A program made the translations under genes and the position numbers. A stretch of 62,682 nucleotides of DNA, taken from contig CAISGE010000077.1 in NCBI GenBank assembly GCA_903884815.1, positions 1-62,682 on the forward strand. Direction: 5' to 3'. The number at the start of each line of letters is the position of its first letter. Within the stretch, counting starts at the first letter, position 1. Of this stretch, positions 1-7,401 are shown in pieces. The DNA comes from Candidatus Omnitrophota bacterium. Lineage in GTDB: Bacteria; Omnitrophota; Omnitrophia; Omnitrophales; Aquincolibacteriaceae. The notes below the pieces were generated by a model. It searched no databases and was not told the origin of the DNA. It was given only the letters and a program-made list of their open reading frames with translations.

Positions 1-2
1 AG

Positions 3-104
3 ATCGCTGGTTTTGACCGTAAGGTGAAATTGATCGATCCTAGGCGTATTGGGAAGGTGCTTAACCGCCCGGTGGAACATCCCTTTTCGCGGCAAATGCT
101 GTGA
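3..104 (+). CDS. C-terminal end of an unidentified protein (partial)
   Basis: An open frame runs in from the left edge of the window and stops with TGA at 102-104. The 33 visible residues are basic and read like genuine coding sequence (…RKVKLIDPRRIGKVLNR…PFSRQML). No family is recognisable from so short a tail. It lies about 220 bp upstream of the next gene on the same strand and probably belongs to the same accessory element. Confidence 0.4.
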   Translation: MAGFDRKVKLIDPRRIGKVLNRPVEHPFSRQML

Positions 105-327
105 GGGGCTGGGATGGCTACCGCATCTCGCTTTTTGTGTGGAATACGACATGGCTCACGAGGTTGATGGCCGTTCACGGCTCCTGTGTAACAACTTCCT
201 TCTCCCCGGGTAGTGTAGCCACTTTTTCCTCCAAAGATTGGGGAATGGGTGTACCATAACACATGCTCGTCATTAGCAGGGCGTCTCTGCTTTGTGTGAA
301 ATAGTGTTTGAAGAGGAGTCTCCCCCT

Positions 328-531
328 ATGATCATGGAAATCGGAGTCGTTGCCGGAGAGATTTGGAATTACCTTGATGACAAGAAAAGCGCCACTGAGG
401 ATGAGCTCATCAAGACATTGAAACGTCCCCGGGAACTTGTGCTTATGAGTCTCGGATGGCTCGCCCGTGAGGGCCATGTTACGTTGAGGACACTCGAAAG
501 CGGGTACGTAGCAACGCTCAATCAAAAATAA
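328..531 (+). CDS. Small winged-helix protein (DUF2582-like)
   Basis: This 67-residue protein starts at ATG 328, behind a good ribosome binding site (GAAGAGGAG, about 310-318); an upstream in-frame ATG at 292 lacks one. The pattern is of a winged helix-turn-helix: a first helix (GEIWNYLDD), a recognition-type pair (ATEDELIKTLKRPRELVLMS) and a wing (LAREGHVTLRTLESGYVATL). It matches the style of the DUF2582 family, single-domain winged-helix proteins of unknown role. It probably binds DNA or a protein partner. It stands alone, about 60 bp before the DUF4912 gene, in the same direction. Confidence 0.6.
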   Translation: MIMEIGVVAGEIWNYLDDKKSATEDELIKTLKRPRELVLMSLGWLAREGHVTLRTLESGYVATLNQK

Positions 532-593
532 TTTACAAACGTAAAGCATTGTCATGTTCTTAGTGGATGTGGTTTAAAAAAGGAACCGGGCGT

Positions 594-1619
594 ATGGCTT
601 TGTTGCCGCGTAAAAAAAAGAATGGACTCGAAGAAAAAGCAGATGCAAACAAAAGGCGTTTGCTCGCGATGAGCGCAGCGGCTCGCGTTCAGGAAAAAAT
701 TGTTCCTCCTTCCAAATCTGTTCCGGCCGTTTCCAAAAAAGAAGTTGTTCTTCCTGTCCCTGAAGTCGTGGCCTTGCCGCCCAAGACCGAAGCGCGGGTT
801 TTTCAGGAAATGCCGCGCGAACTTCCAGACAACTACGGTGACAACCAGGTTTACCTGTTAGTGCGTGATCCTTACTGGATTTATACCTATTGGGAGATCC
901 AGGAGGATCACCAGCGGCACCATCTCGCGAAACTCGGCGGAAGCTGGGAGAGCGTCGTCTCCGTTCTCCGTGTCTATGACATCACCGAAGTTGGGAAGCC
1001 CCCCTCTGTTTCTGACATCGTGCTCCAGAACATGAGCAAGTGTTGGTACATTAACACCCAACCGAATCACAGCTATTTCGCCGAGATCGGGCTCCTGCAT
1101 TGCGATGGCCGTTTCCTTTGTCTCGTCCGTTCCAATCATGTGACCACGCCGAGGTCCGGGATGTCCGAGATCATTGACGATCAGTGGATGTCGATCGATT
1201 TTGACAAGATGTATGCTCTTTCGGGCGGTTTCCAGGTCGGCAAAAGTTCCGAAGAGCTCCGCAATCTCATGGAAGAGCGATTCAAGAACGCGATCACCTC
1301 AGGCTCCGGGGTCGGCGCAGTTTCCAGCCTGTCGAGCCCGGTCAAGATCAAGAAGCGCGGTTTCAATTTCTGGCTTGAATGCGAACTCATCATCTACGGT
1401 GGCACCGAGCCCGATGCTAAGGTCGCTATGCAGGGAAGACCTGTTCTGCTCCGGCCGGACGGTACTTTCACGCTCCGCTACGGGCTACCGGACGGAAAAT
1501 TCATCTTCGATTGCCATGCCGAATCCTCAGACGGCATCGAGGAGAGGGTGATTACCCCGATCATAAGCCGCAACACAGAAAGGCCCGCGCCTGTCCTCAA
1601 GGTAGGAAAGCGTCTATAG
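594..1619 (+). CDS. DUF4912 domain protein
   Basis: I place the start at ATG 594, because AAGGA lies 9 nt upstream; ATG 567 is an in-frame alternative with no clear ribosome site. The protein has 341 residues. A basic, low-complexity N-terminus (RKKKNGLEEK…) of about 80 residues precedes the DUF4912 core, recognisable from YLLVRDPYWIYTYWEI and the later HSYFAEIGL. This domain is common in cyanobacteria and in candidate phyla, and its function is unknown. A second beta-rich part (about 260-320: FWLECELIIYGGTEP…RPDGTFTLRYGLPDG) is also typical of the family. There is no signal peptide or membrane segment. Confidence 0.7.
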   Translation: MALLPRKKKNGLEEKADANKRRLLAMSAAARVQEKIVPPSKSVPAVSKKEVVLPVPEVVALPPKTEARVFQEMPRELPDNYGDNQVYLLVRDPYWIYTYWEIQEDHQRHHLAKLGGSWESVVSVLRVYDITEVGKPPSVSDIVLQNMSKCWYINTQPNHSYFAEIGLLHCDGRFLCLVRSNHVTTPRSGMSEIIDDQWMSIDFDKMYALSGGFQVGKSSEELRNLMEERFKNAITSGSGVGAVSSLSSPVKIKKRGFNFWLECELIIYGGTEPDAKVAMQGRPVLLRPDGTFTLRYGLPDGKFIFDCHAESSDGIEERVITPIISRNTERPAPVLKVGKRL

Positions 1620-1698
1620 CTATTTTAAAAAAAGAGTCTTGGATCAAAACAGAGAATATCGAACACTTCATCAACATCTAACATGGGAGAGGCAAAAC

Positions 1699-1857
1699 AT
1701 GGCAAAGGTTTCAGGACTTAAAAAGGGCAAGCTGTCCGAAGCGGAACTGACCGAAAAGATCAAGGAAAAGGCAAAAGAACTTTGGGAGAAAAAAGGTCGC
1801 GTCCAGGGCCAAGATCAGGAGATCTGGCTCGAAGCCGAGAAGTTGGTCAAGAAATAG
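1699..1857 (+). CDS. Small DUF2934-like protein
   Basis: The 52-residue product begins at ATG 1699 with GGGAGAGG at 1685-1692 as ribosome site; the open frame extends upstream to 1639 but without a comparable site. The core, KIKEKAKELWEKKGRVQGQD followed by EIWLEAEKL, fits DUF2934, short helical proteins that often follow other regulators and have no known role. It lies about 80 bp after the DUF4912 gene on the same strand. Confidence 0.6.
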   Translation: MAKVSGLKKGKLSEAELTEKIKEKAKELWEKKGRVQGQDQEIWLEAEKLVKK

Positions 1858-1889
1858 GCGGTTCTATCTTAACAAACCGTCCACTAAAC

Positions 1890-1910
1890 TGGGGAAGGTC
1901 ACCTTCCCCA
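1890..1910 (+). terminator. Perfect GC-rich hairpin after the DUF2934-like gene
   Basis: TGGGGAAGGT and ACCTTCCCCA form a perfect 10-bp inverted repeat around a single base, so the effective hairpin loop takes up a few stem bases. It lies 33 bp after the stop codon at 1857. No T-run follows, so it may be a weak terminator or a transcript-stabilising stem rather than a classical intrinsic terminator. Confidence 0.4.
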
Positions 1911-2073
1911 ATATAGCTCGTCGCAATTTGTGTAGTGCGAGATCCGATAAAATAAATGAGTTTATTACGACATCCGAGCAGAATAGTTTTGTCATGGAAA
2001 GTTTCCGCATCTATAATTGCCTCGAGTAAAACGCGGGTGGTTTACATCCGAAAAGCATAATCGAGGAGAGTCT

Positions 2074-2922
2074 ATGACAAGCCCCCAGGCAGAACTTGCT
2101 GTTTTCGAAAAGCACAAAATTCGTCGCGTTTACGACGAAGCGGCCGAGATCTGGTATTTCTCAGTTGTAGATATTATCCAGGCCTTGATACAACAGGCTG
2201 ATTACCGGGCTGCTAGAAACTACTGGAAGGTGCTTAAGAACAGGTTAGGGAAGGAAGGCAGCGAGGTGGTTACAAAATGTAACCAACTGAAGCTGGAAGC
2301 CGCTGATGGCAAAAAGTATCTGACGGATGTCGCTTCAGCTGAAACCCTTTTGCGCCTTGTGCAGTCCGTTCCCAGCCCCAAAGCCGAGCCTATCAAGCTT
2401 TGGCTGGCCAAAGTTGGATATGAACGGATGCAGGAAATGGCCGATCCCTCGCGTGCGCTGGACCGGGCTCGTGAGAACTGGAAAACGCATGGCCGCAGCG
2501 AGAAGTGGATCCAACAGAGGATGATGGGGCAGGAAACCCGGAACAAACTGACGGATTACTGGCAGGATCACGGTGTTAAGGGAAGCGATGAATATGCCGT
2601 CCTGACCAATATCATTCATCAGGAATGGGCGGGATTGACGGTTAAGGATCACAAGGGTCTCAAAGGTCTTAAAACACAGAATCTTCGCGATCATATGTCC
2701 GAAGCAGAGCTGATCTTCACCGCATTAGCGGAGCTGTCTACCCGGCAAATTGCCGAGAGCGTAGAGGCGCGGGGGGTGCCCGAGAACGCGGATGCCGGCC
2801 GAAAAGGCGGGGGGATCGCAAAACACGCCAGACTCGCTTTGGAGCGGAAGACTGGAAGGAAGGTTGTGACCGGAGGTAATTATCTTCCTCCCAAGGGTGC
2901 CCAGGGAAAGATGGGGCGCTGA
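2074..2922 (+). CDS. BRO-N domain antirepressor-like protein
   Basis: The start is ATG 2074, behind GAGGAGAG at 2063-2070; the frame is open from 2017 but without a ribosome site. The 282-residue protein opens with a BRO-N-type domain (FEKHKIRRVYDEAAEIWYFS, VVDIIQALIQQADYRAARNYW), known from phage and baculovirus antirepressors, where it binds DNA. The middle (about 130-230: QTRNKLTDYWQDHGVKGSDE, YAVLTNIIHQEW) is the part usually found in the bacterial chromosomal and prophage versions. Its position supports a mobile-element origin for this stretch. The target is unknown. Confidence 0.75.
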   Translation: MTSPQAELAVFEKHKIRRVYDEAAEIWYFSVVDIIQALIQQADYRAARNYWKVLKNRLGKEGSEVVTKCNQLKLEAADGKKYLTDVASAETLLRLVQSVPSPKAEPIKLWLAKVGYERMQEMADPSRALDRARENWKTHGRSEKWIQQRMMGQETRNKLTDYWQDHGVKGSDEYAVLTNIIHQEWAGLTVKDHKGLKGLKTQNLRDHMSEAELIFTALAELSTRQIAESVEARGVPENADAGRKGGGIAKHARLALERKTGRKVVTGGNYLPPKGAQGKMGR

Positions 2923-2962
2923 AGTTGAAAGTATGGCGTTATCGTGCTGGGAGGTAAGTGAG

Positions 2963-3121
2963 ATGAAGAAGTATCAATTGGACAAAGAAGAAAACAAGAT
3001 CCTGAATGCCATTGAAGGGGGCAAGTGGGAGTTGGTGAAGCCCAAGAAGGCGGAGCTGAGCCATTACGCCCAGATCGCTCGGAATACGTTCCGGAAAGAC
3101 AAGAAGGGGAAAAATGGATAG
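2963..3121 (+). CDS. Short antitoxin-like N-terminus (CopG/BrnA-like), probably truncated
   Basis: ATG 2963 opens a 52-residue frame (…LDKEENKILNAIEGGKWELV…HYAQIARNTFRKDKK). This is the linker-like N-terminal part seen in CopG/BrnA-type antitoxins, which normally continue into a ribbon-helix-helix. Here the frame stops right after the KDKKGKNG stretch, so the DNA-binding part is absent, and no toxin gene precedes it. It is either a remnant or an independent small protein. It sits 10 bp before the sigma factor gene. Confidence 0.45.
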   Translation: MKKYQLDKEENKILNAIEGGKWELVKPKKAELSHYAQIARNTFRKDKKGKNG

Positions 3122-3131
3122 AGCCGATTAG

Positions 3132-3728
3132 ATGAGCACGGAAACGGAATCGGATAACCAGATCCTTCTTCAAGGATGCTTTGACGGGAACGAGCACGCC
3201 GTCCGGGCTTTTTACGACCGCTTCAAAAACCTTCTTTATGCGGCCATCCATGCCTGGATCACTAAGTCTGCGCCTGAAACAGAACGTACCGACGACGTCC
3301 AGGAGATTTTTCACAACGTCCTCATTCTTATCATGGAGGACGGTTTCTCCAGGCTGAGAGGCCTTATCCATAGTTCCAAGATCAGCGGCTATCTTTATGT
3401 GATGGCCTATAACGAGACGGGCCGCTACTTCCATAAGAAATGGAAGGACGCCAAAAAAAAGGCTGATGAAGAACCCGTCTCAAGCGTCGATGATGGCTTA
3501 ATTGAGAAATTGTCGCAAGAGGAGCGCCTTGGGATCGTCGCGGAATTCATGAAGACGCTAAGCGTCCGGGAAAGCGAGATCATGCGCTTTTTTTACGCGC
3601 AGGAAATATCTTATGCCGAGATAGGCCGGACACTCGGTCTTTCAACCACTAATGTCGGGGTCATGATCTCCCGGATCAAAGACAAGTGCGTTAAATTTAT
3701 CAGGATAAAATACGGGGAGCGACTATGA
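3132..3728 (+). CDS. ECF-type RNA polymerase sigma factor
   Basis: The 198-residue protein has the two-domain layout of ECF sigma factors. Region 2 covers roughly residues 20-100 (AFYDRFKNLLYAAIHAW, DDVQEIFHNVLILIMEDGF, SGYLYVMAYNETGRYFHKKW). Region 4 covers about 135-190 (LSVRESEIMRFFYAQEISYA, EIGRTLGLSTTNVGVMISRI). It would direct RNA polymerase to specific promoters. A zinc-finger anti-sigma candidate follows, with a 19-codon overlapping frame bridging the two. A sigma/anti-sigma pair in a mobile element suggests a self-contained regulatory circuit, but the signal and target promoters are not visible. Confidence 0.85.
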   Translation: MSTETESDNQILLQGCFDGNEHAVRAFYDRFKNLLYAAIHAWITKSAPETERTDDVQEIFHNVLILIMEDGFSRLRGLIHSSKISGYLYVMAYNETGRYFHKKWKDAKKKADEEPVSSVDDGLIEKLSQEERLGIVAEFMKTLSVRESEIMRFFYAQEISYAEIGRTLGLSTTNVGVMISRIKDKCVKFIRIKYGERL

Positions 3729-3784
3729 AAAGAGATGTAAGATTAGCGCCTGCTTCCGCTCTATATACCAGGGGTGTCCTGTGA
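3725..3784 (+). CDS. 19-codon bridging ORF between sigma and anti-sigma
   Basis: ATG 3725 overlaps the sigma factor stop (ATGA). The frame runs 19 codons (MKRDVRLAPASALYTRGVL) and its TGA at 3782-3784 overlaps the GTG start of the next gene (GTGA). Both junctions have the geometry of translational coupling by stop-start overlap. The peptide itself has no recognisable feature. It may only carry ribosomes across the 52-nt gap, and it could equally be chance. Confidence 0.4.
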   Translation: MKRDVRLAPASALYTRGVL

Positions 3785-4167
3785 GAAAAAAACAAGACAA
3801 GATAGACGGTCTTTTCCGCGAATATTTCGCCGGCAAGCCGGGTGAGAAGCTTATGGTCCGCGAGGACAGTTCAGCGCTCTATGCCTGCGAATCCATGGAG
3901 TTATGTGACTGCGATGCGTCGTATTCGGTGAAATCCAAATGTCCGGACGCGGCAAAACTCGGCGCTTCTATTGACGGCTCACTTTCCAAGAGCGAAGCCG
4001 CCTTGCTTGAAAAGCACCTCTTGGGCTGCAAGAAGTGCCTCGAGAAGGTGCGCCAGGCTAAAACAGTGATCGAACAGTTTGAAAAGGGTGCTCTCCCCGA
4101 AGCGTCCGAAGATGTATCCGCAGAAGAGCTTTCCCGCCTTACAAAAAAAAATCCCCGAAAAAAATAG
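3781..4167 (+). CDS. Putative anti-sigma factor with zinc-finger motif
   Basis: The frame starts at GTG 3781; no in-frame ATG lies nearby. The 128-residue product has the H-x3-C-x2-C signature (EKHLLGCKKCLEKV, about residues 79-92) of the ZF-HC2 anti-sigma domain. It is preceded by the acidic turn typical of that fold (ASIDGSLSKSEAALLEKHL). An N-terminal cysteine-rich part (YACESMELCDCDASYSVKSK) is unusual and could add metal or redox sensing. No transmembrane helix is present, so it would be cytosolic. It directly follows the ECF sigma gene, and the pairing is the main support for the call. Confidence 0.65.
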   Translation: MRKKQDKIDGLFREYFAGKPGEKLMVREDSSALYACESMELCDCDASYSVKSKCPDAAKLGASIDGSLSKSEAALLEKHLLGCKKCLEKVRQAKTVIEQFEKGALPEASEDVSAEELSRLTKKNPRKK

Positions 4168-4244
4168 TTGTAATAAAAGCCGCGCTCCCGGCTCTATAGA
4201 GGCGGATAGAGAAATTTAACCGCCAAGCAAGGGAGGACGCGGAA

Positions 4245-4874
4245 ATGCCCAAAAAAAATCTAGTCGAGATCGTATGCGTTATCGATCGTTCCGGGTCCAT
4301 GGCTGATATCAGATCCGATGCCGTGGGCGGGTTTAACACGTTCCTTGAGACCCAGAAGAAGCTTCCCGGTGAGGCCAAAATGACCTTGGTTCTCTTTAAC
4401 CACAACTGTGAGGTCCTCTATAACAGGGCAGACCTCCGTTCGGTGAACCCATTCACCCGGGATACCTATGTACCGGATGGTACCACGGCGCTTCTGGACG
4501 CGGTCGGCAGGACAATCGATGATGTCGGAAAGAAGCTGGCGAATACCCCGGCGGATGAGCGCCCTGAGAAGGTGATCTTCACGATTCTCACAGACGGGCT
4601 CGAAAACGCGAGTAAGGATTACACCCGGCCAAGGATCTACGAAATGATCCGTGAGCAAAGAGCAAAGTACACCTGGGAGTTCCTTTTCCTTGCCGCGAAC
4701 CAGGACGCATTCGACGAGGCCGAGAAGCTGTGTATCGATAGAAATAATGCGCATAATTTCGTGGCAGATTCGGAAGGGATTATGTGCGCCATGGATCGCA
4801 TTTGCGAATGTGTGTCTGAGTACAGGGTGCCGGGCCGCGGGAAGAAAAAGAACGATGATGGGAGGCTCAAATGA
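4245..4874 (+). CDS. VWA domain protein
   Basis: A 209-residue single von Willebrand A domain. The MIDAS metal site is intact: D14-R-S16-G-S18 near the N-terminus, the GTTALLDAV threonine loop around residue 85, and TILTDGLENAS later. The ribosome site is GGGAGGA, about 10 nt before ATG 4245. It has no signal peptide or membrane anchor, so it should be cytosolic, like the VWA proteins of phage and plasmid islands, which act as protein-protein adaptors. Its last codons overlap the start of the tyrosine recombinase (ATGA at 4871-4874), so the two are probably translated together. A shared role is an inference. Confidence 0.8.
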   Translation: MPKKNLVEIVCVIDRSGSMADIRSDAVGGFNTFLETQKKLPGEAKMTLVLFNHNCEVLYNRADLRSVNPFTRDTYVPDGTTALLDAVGRTIDDVGKKLANTPADERPEKVIFTILTDGLENASKDYTRPRIYEMIREQRAKYTWEFLFLAANQDAFDEAEKLCIDRNNAHNFVADSEGIMCAMDRICECVSEYRVPGRGKKKNDDGRLK

Positions 4875-5485
4875 AAAGGCAGAGAGTGAAGTATTTCTCA
4901 CCAGAAGAAAAAAGAAAGCTTCTGGATTTCATTCAGAAGCATTATCCCGATAAGCTTGCTCAGCGCTCGGGGTTTATGTACAAGCTGATGTTCTCGACCG
5001 GTTTGCGGCTCGCCGAAACGATCCATCTGAACGTGGGCGATCTGAAGGATCGATCGGTCCTGGTTGTGATCGGAAAGGGGAATAAAGAGCGGGAGATACC
5101 GCTCTCCGCGGCGATCCGGGAAGAAATCCGCCAGTTTCTTGAGCAGAAGAGAATGAGCAAAGAAGATGTTGCGTCTGATGCGCCGCTTTTTATTTCACGG
5201 AAGCGCAGGCGTATCGGGTCCCGGGGTGTTCAGCATGATCTTGAGAAGTGGGTCCGGCTTGCCGGGCTGGAAGGGAGATATTCCCCGCATGCGCTCCGCC
5301 ATACGGTCGGCTTCGATCTGATCCGCGGGACTAACAATATCAGGAAGGTTCAGGAATTTCTGGGCCACAGGTTCATCACCACGACGCAGATCTATACGCA
5401 TATCACTAAAGATGAGCTCCGTGAGTGCGCCGAACTATTGATTTGTGATCCCGTGGCCGATTATTTAGTATGTAGCTGCAATTAG
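4871..5485 (+). CDS. Tyrosine recombinase, catalytic domain only
   Basis: A 204-residue phage-integrase-type recombinase. The full catalytic set is visible: R46 (TGLRLAE), K69/K72 (GKGNKER), H140 and R143 (HALRHT), H166 (LGHRF) and nucleophile Y175 (TQIYTHI). The N-terminal SAM-like core-binding domain of XerC/D and lambda-type integrases is missing, so the protein is about 90-100 residues shorter than usual. It overlaps the VWA gene by 4 bp and is followed after 24 bp by an excisionase-like HTH gene, which suggests a recombination module. With the large serine recombinase further on, the element carries two unrelated site-specific recombinases. Confidence 0.85.
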   Translation: MKRQRVKYFSPEEKRKLLDFIQKHYPDKLAQRSGFMYKLMFSTGLRLAETIHLNVGDLKDRSVLVVIGKGNKEREIPLSAAIREEIRQFLEQKRMSKEDVASDAPLFISRKRRRIGSRGVQHDLEKWVRLAGLEGRYSPHALRHTVGFDLIRGTNNIRKVQEFLGHRFITTTQIYTHITKDELRECAELLICDPVADYLVCSCN

Positions 5486-5509
5486 CCATACGAATGATCG
5501 GAGGGAGGG

Positions 5510-5728
5510 ATGCCCCGGGTCGAAAGCTTTTTAACCGCTGCGGAATTATCTCAGTGGCTCAGAGTCAGCAGGAATACTATCTATGCGTGGGTTTCACGGC
5601 GAGAAGTGCCTTTTGTGAAGCTTCCCGGCAATACCACTCGTTTTCCTCGTGGAGCGATTGAGGAATGGATTAGAAAGAGAATCTCTTCCGGTAAGGGACT
5701 GAGCCGGGGCACATATCTTGAAGCTTAA
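5510..5728 (+). CDS. Excisionase-like helix-turn-helix protein
   Basis: A 72-residue MerR/excisionase-type HTH protein. LTAAELSQWLRVSRNTIYAW and VPFVKLPGNTTRFPRGAIEE give the helix-turn-helix and the beta wing, ending in the IEEWI helix typical of this group. A strong ribosome site (GGAGGGAGGG) precedes ATG 5510. It lies 24 bp after the tyrosine recombinase. Proteins of this kind often steer recombination direction or repress early promoters, and that role is inferred from the context. Confidence 0.7.
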   Translation: MPRVESFLTAAELSQWLRVSRNTIYAWVSRREVPFVKLPGNTTRFPRGAIEEWIRKRISSGKGLSRGTYLEA

Positions 5729-5757
5729 AGGTTCATGTCCTGAGCGATTGAGGAAAT

Positions 5758-6015
5758 ATGATAACTGAGGAAGAAGCGATCGCGATTGCGGAAAAACTAC
5801 ATGGCGCTAAGTTTGAATTGTACGGAGCCACGCGCGGGATTCCGTCCAATTTTGCTATCTATGGGAGTTTTCCGCGTAATCCCGATGATGTCTGGTGTGT
5901 CTATTGTTCGCTTCGTTCGGAGCGAGCGGGCGTCATAGCTTCCGGGCATGCTGTTGTTATTGCGAAGGACACGGGCAAGGTTTTGTATGACGGCAGCGCA
6001 TGCGACGAAGGGTGA
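5758..6015 (+). CDS. Small Imm35/YrhB-like protein
   Basis: An 85-residue protein beginning MITEEEAIAIAEKL, with a beta-rich end (GHAVVIAKDTGKVLYDGSAC). This arrangement resembles the immunity protein 35/YrhB fold, small proteins found near toxins or as chaperone-like factors. The resemblance is limited to the general pattern and no toxin gene is adjacent. It precedes the next small gene by 29 bp. Confidence 0.45.
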   Translation: MITEEEAIAIAEKLHGAKFELYGATRGIPSNFAIYGSFPRNPDDVWCVYCSLRSERAGVIASGHAVVIAKDTGKVLYDGSACDEG

Positions 6016-6044
6016 GCGGCAAATACCAATTGGAAGGGGGCGGC

Positions 6045-6278
6045 ATGGAAGTCGAGAAGATCAAAAAGAAAGTAAATGAGCTCGATCAGCAGTTCTCAAA
6101 GCTTATGATCAATCATGGCGCTTACTTTATGGCGATTTTTGAGATCCTCGAGGATGAGGGGCTCCTGAAGGATGGGCGCTTTCAAAAGCTAGCGGCCAAG
6201 TATAAGAAACAACTGAAAGATGTGGATGAGTACTCGGATTTTTTGATGATGATGAGAAAGTTCGGCAACAAGGACTGA
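6045..6278 (+). CDS. Small helical protein of unknown function
   Basis: I choose ATG 6045, which has GGAAGGGGG just upstream; the same frame is open from 6000. The 77 residues are mostly charged helices (VEKIKKKVNELDQQFSKLMI…KLAAKYKKQLKDVDEYSDFL). No family is recognised. It ends 4 bp before the nuclease gene, whose ribosome site must lie inside its last codons, so the two are likely co-translated. Confidence 0.5.
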   Translation: MEVEKIKKKVNELDQQFSKLMINHGAYFMAIFEILEDEGLLKDGRFQKLAAKYKKQLKDVDEYSDFLMMMRKFGNKD

Positions 6279-6282
6279 ACCC

Positions 6283-6819
6283 ATGCGATGTCCGGTGCTA
6301 AAAATATTTATCCTCGTAGGGGCAATGTTCATTAACAGTCCCTTCGTTGGATTTTCGCAAAATGATCCTTTGACCGTCACCCGCGCTGTGGACGGTGATA
6401 CCCTACAGCTTTCGAGCGGAGAGAAAGTCCGTCTTATCGGCATTGATACGCCGGAATCCTCCAACAACTCGAAATTGCGCCGGGACGTAAAGAGAACCGG
6501 ACAAGACGCGCGTGAAATCATCCGGATGGGGAAAGAGGCGGCGGCATTCACCCGGAGCTTGGTTCAAGGCAAGAAGGTCAGGCTTGAGTTGGATGTCCAG
6601 CAGAGAGATAAGTACGGGCGTTTATTGGCTTACGTATATTTGGAGGACGGAACCTTCGTCAATGCCGAGATCATGAAGGCGGGTTACGCCCAGGTCATGA
6701 CTATCCCTCCAAACGTTAAATATCAGGATTTATTGCTTGGATTGCAAAGAGAGGCTAGGGAGAAGGGGCGCGGGCTGTGGAGCGATAAAACGATGCTTTT
6801 AGCAAAAGAAAAAAAGTAG
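6283..6819 (+). CDS. Secreted thermonuclease-family (SNase) nuclease
   Basis: The 178-residue protein begins with a signal peptide (CPVLKIFILVGAMFINSPFV) followed by the staphylococcal-nuclease fold. VTRAVDGDTLQLSSGEKVRL and IGIDTPES carry the metal-binding Asp, the catalytic Arg and the Asp-Thr-Pro-Glu block. GKKVRLELDVQQRDKYGRLL supplies the second Arg and the RDKYGR motif, and LQREAREKGRGLW closes the domain. All key positions appear intact. It would degrade DNA or RNA outside the cytoplasm. Small SNases are common cargo of conjugative and integrative elements. Confidence 0.85.
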   Translation: MRCPVLKIFILVGAMFINSPFVGFSQNDPLTVTRAVDGDTLQLSSGEKVRLIGIDTPESSNNSKLRRDVKRTGQDAREIIRMGKEAAAFTRSLVQGKKVRLELDVQQRDKYGRLLAYVYLEDGTFVNAEIMKAGYAQVMTIPPNVKYQDLLLGLQREAREKGRGLWSDKTMLLAKEKK

Positions 6820-6846
6820 ACGTAAGGTAAACTCTCTATATATACT
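6817..6846 (+). promoter_or_regulatory. Candidate promoter, close to a leaderless start
   Basis: TAGACG (6817-6822) and TATACT (6841-6846) are separated by 18 bp. The -10 box ends 6 nt before the ATG at 6853, so transcription would begin at or next to the start codon. No ribosome site is present there. The -35 box overlaps the 3' end of the nuclease gene. Confidence 0.45.
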
Positions 6847-6852
6847 ACGCCT

Positions 6853-7023
6853 ATGCCGACGATTGAGACGGAAAACTTCTTGTGCATAACAAAATTCGCC
6901 AGGGAAGCCGGCTTAACGCGACAAGCAATCCATAAGGCAATTAGAGAGGGAAGATTGAAATATATTACGATCAGTGGCATCAAGTTCATGGATAAGAAGG
7001 ATCTTGAGAAGTTCCGGAAATAG
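6853..7023 (+). CDS. Small HTH (excisionase-like) protein
   Basis: A 56-residue frame from ATG 6853 to TAG 7021-7023. The sequence contains a clear helix-turn-helix (KFAREAGLTRQAIHKAIREG) followed by a short wing (RLKYITISGIKF) and a final helix (DKKDLEKFRK). This is the layout of minimal MerR/Xis-type DNA-binding proteins. No ribosome site precedes the ATG, but a good -10 box lies 6 nt upstream, suggesting a leaderless mRNA. Its position before the serine recombinase makes it a candidate directionality factor or repressor. Confidence 0.6.
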   Translation: MPTIETENFLCITKFAREAGLTRQAIHKAIREGRLKYITISGIKFMDKKDLEKFRK

Positions 7024-7224
7024 TTTTTTTTACCGGAATAGTTTACTAGGGGTAAACCATTTCCTAATGCCTGAAAAGAATATTTTCAGTATAAGAATGT
7101 TCGTTTTGTGTGAATGCATGCGTCGTAAACGGGCCTCCCATGGGGGGGTGTCCATTTATGGCGCAAGACCAAACGGTTTTTGGAGAGCATCTCGGGAGTA
7201 AAGCTTCGCTAGGGGAGTTACCCC

Positions 7225-7389
7225 TTGCGTAAGTCTCAGGACATTAAGGCGAAACTCATCCTGGAATATAAGGATGATCCGGTCCGTTACGAGCAGCTGC
7301 TTAATATGTTTGTGATGGCGCTTAAAATCGCTGATATGGACGAAAAAAACGCCCGAGCGTATCAAGAGAAGACACTAGCAAACCTATGA
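7225..7389 (+). CDS. 54-residue ORF ahead of the serine recombinase
   Basis: The frame starts at TTG 7225 behind AGGGGAG (about 7211-7217) and ends at TGA 7387-7389, 12 bp before the recombinase. The product is a small helical protein (LRKSQDIKAKLILEYKDDPV, RYEQLLNMFVMALKIADMDE). No family is recognised. A 24-codon frame from ATG 7158 (MAQDQTVFGEHLGSKASLGE…) ends at TAA 7230-7232, overlapping this start, so translation may be coupled. The close spacing suggests one transcript with the recombinase. Confidence 0.45.
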   Translation: MRKSQDIKAKLILEYKDDPVRYEQLLNMFVMALKIADMDEKNARAYQEKTLANL

Positions 7390-7401
7390 AAGGATAACTC
7401 T

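Noticed and set aside
6974..7201. 75-codon plus-strand frame between the small HTH gene and the recombinase group
   Set aside because: No ribosome site, overlaps the HTH gene and shows no protein-like pattern.
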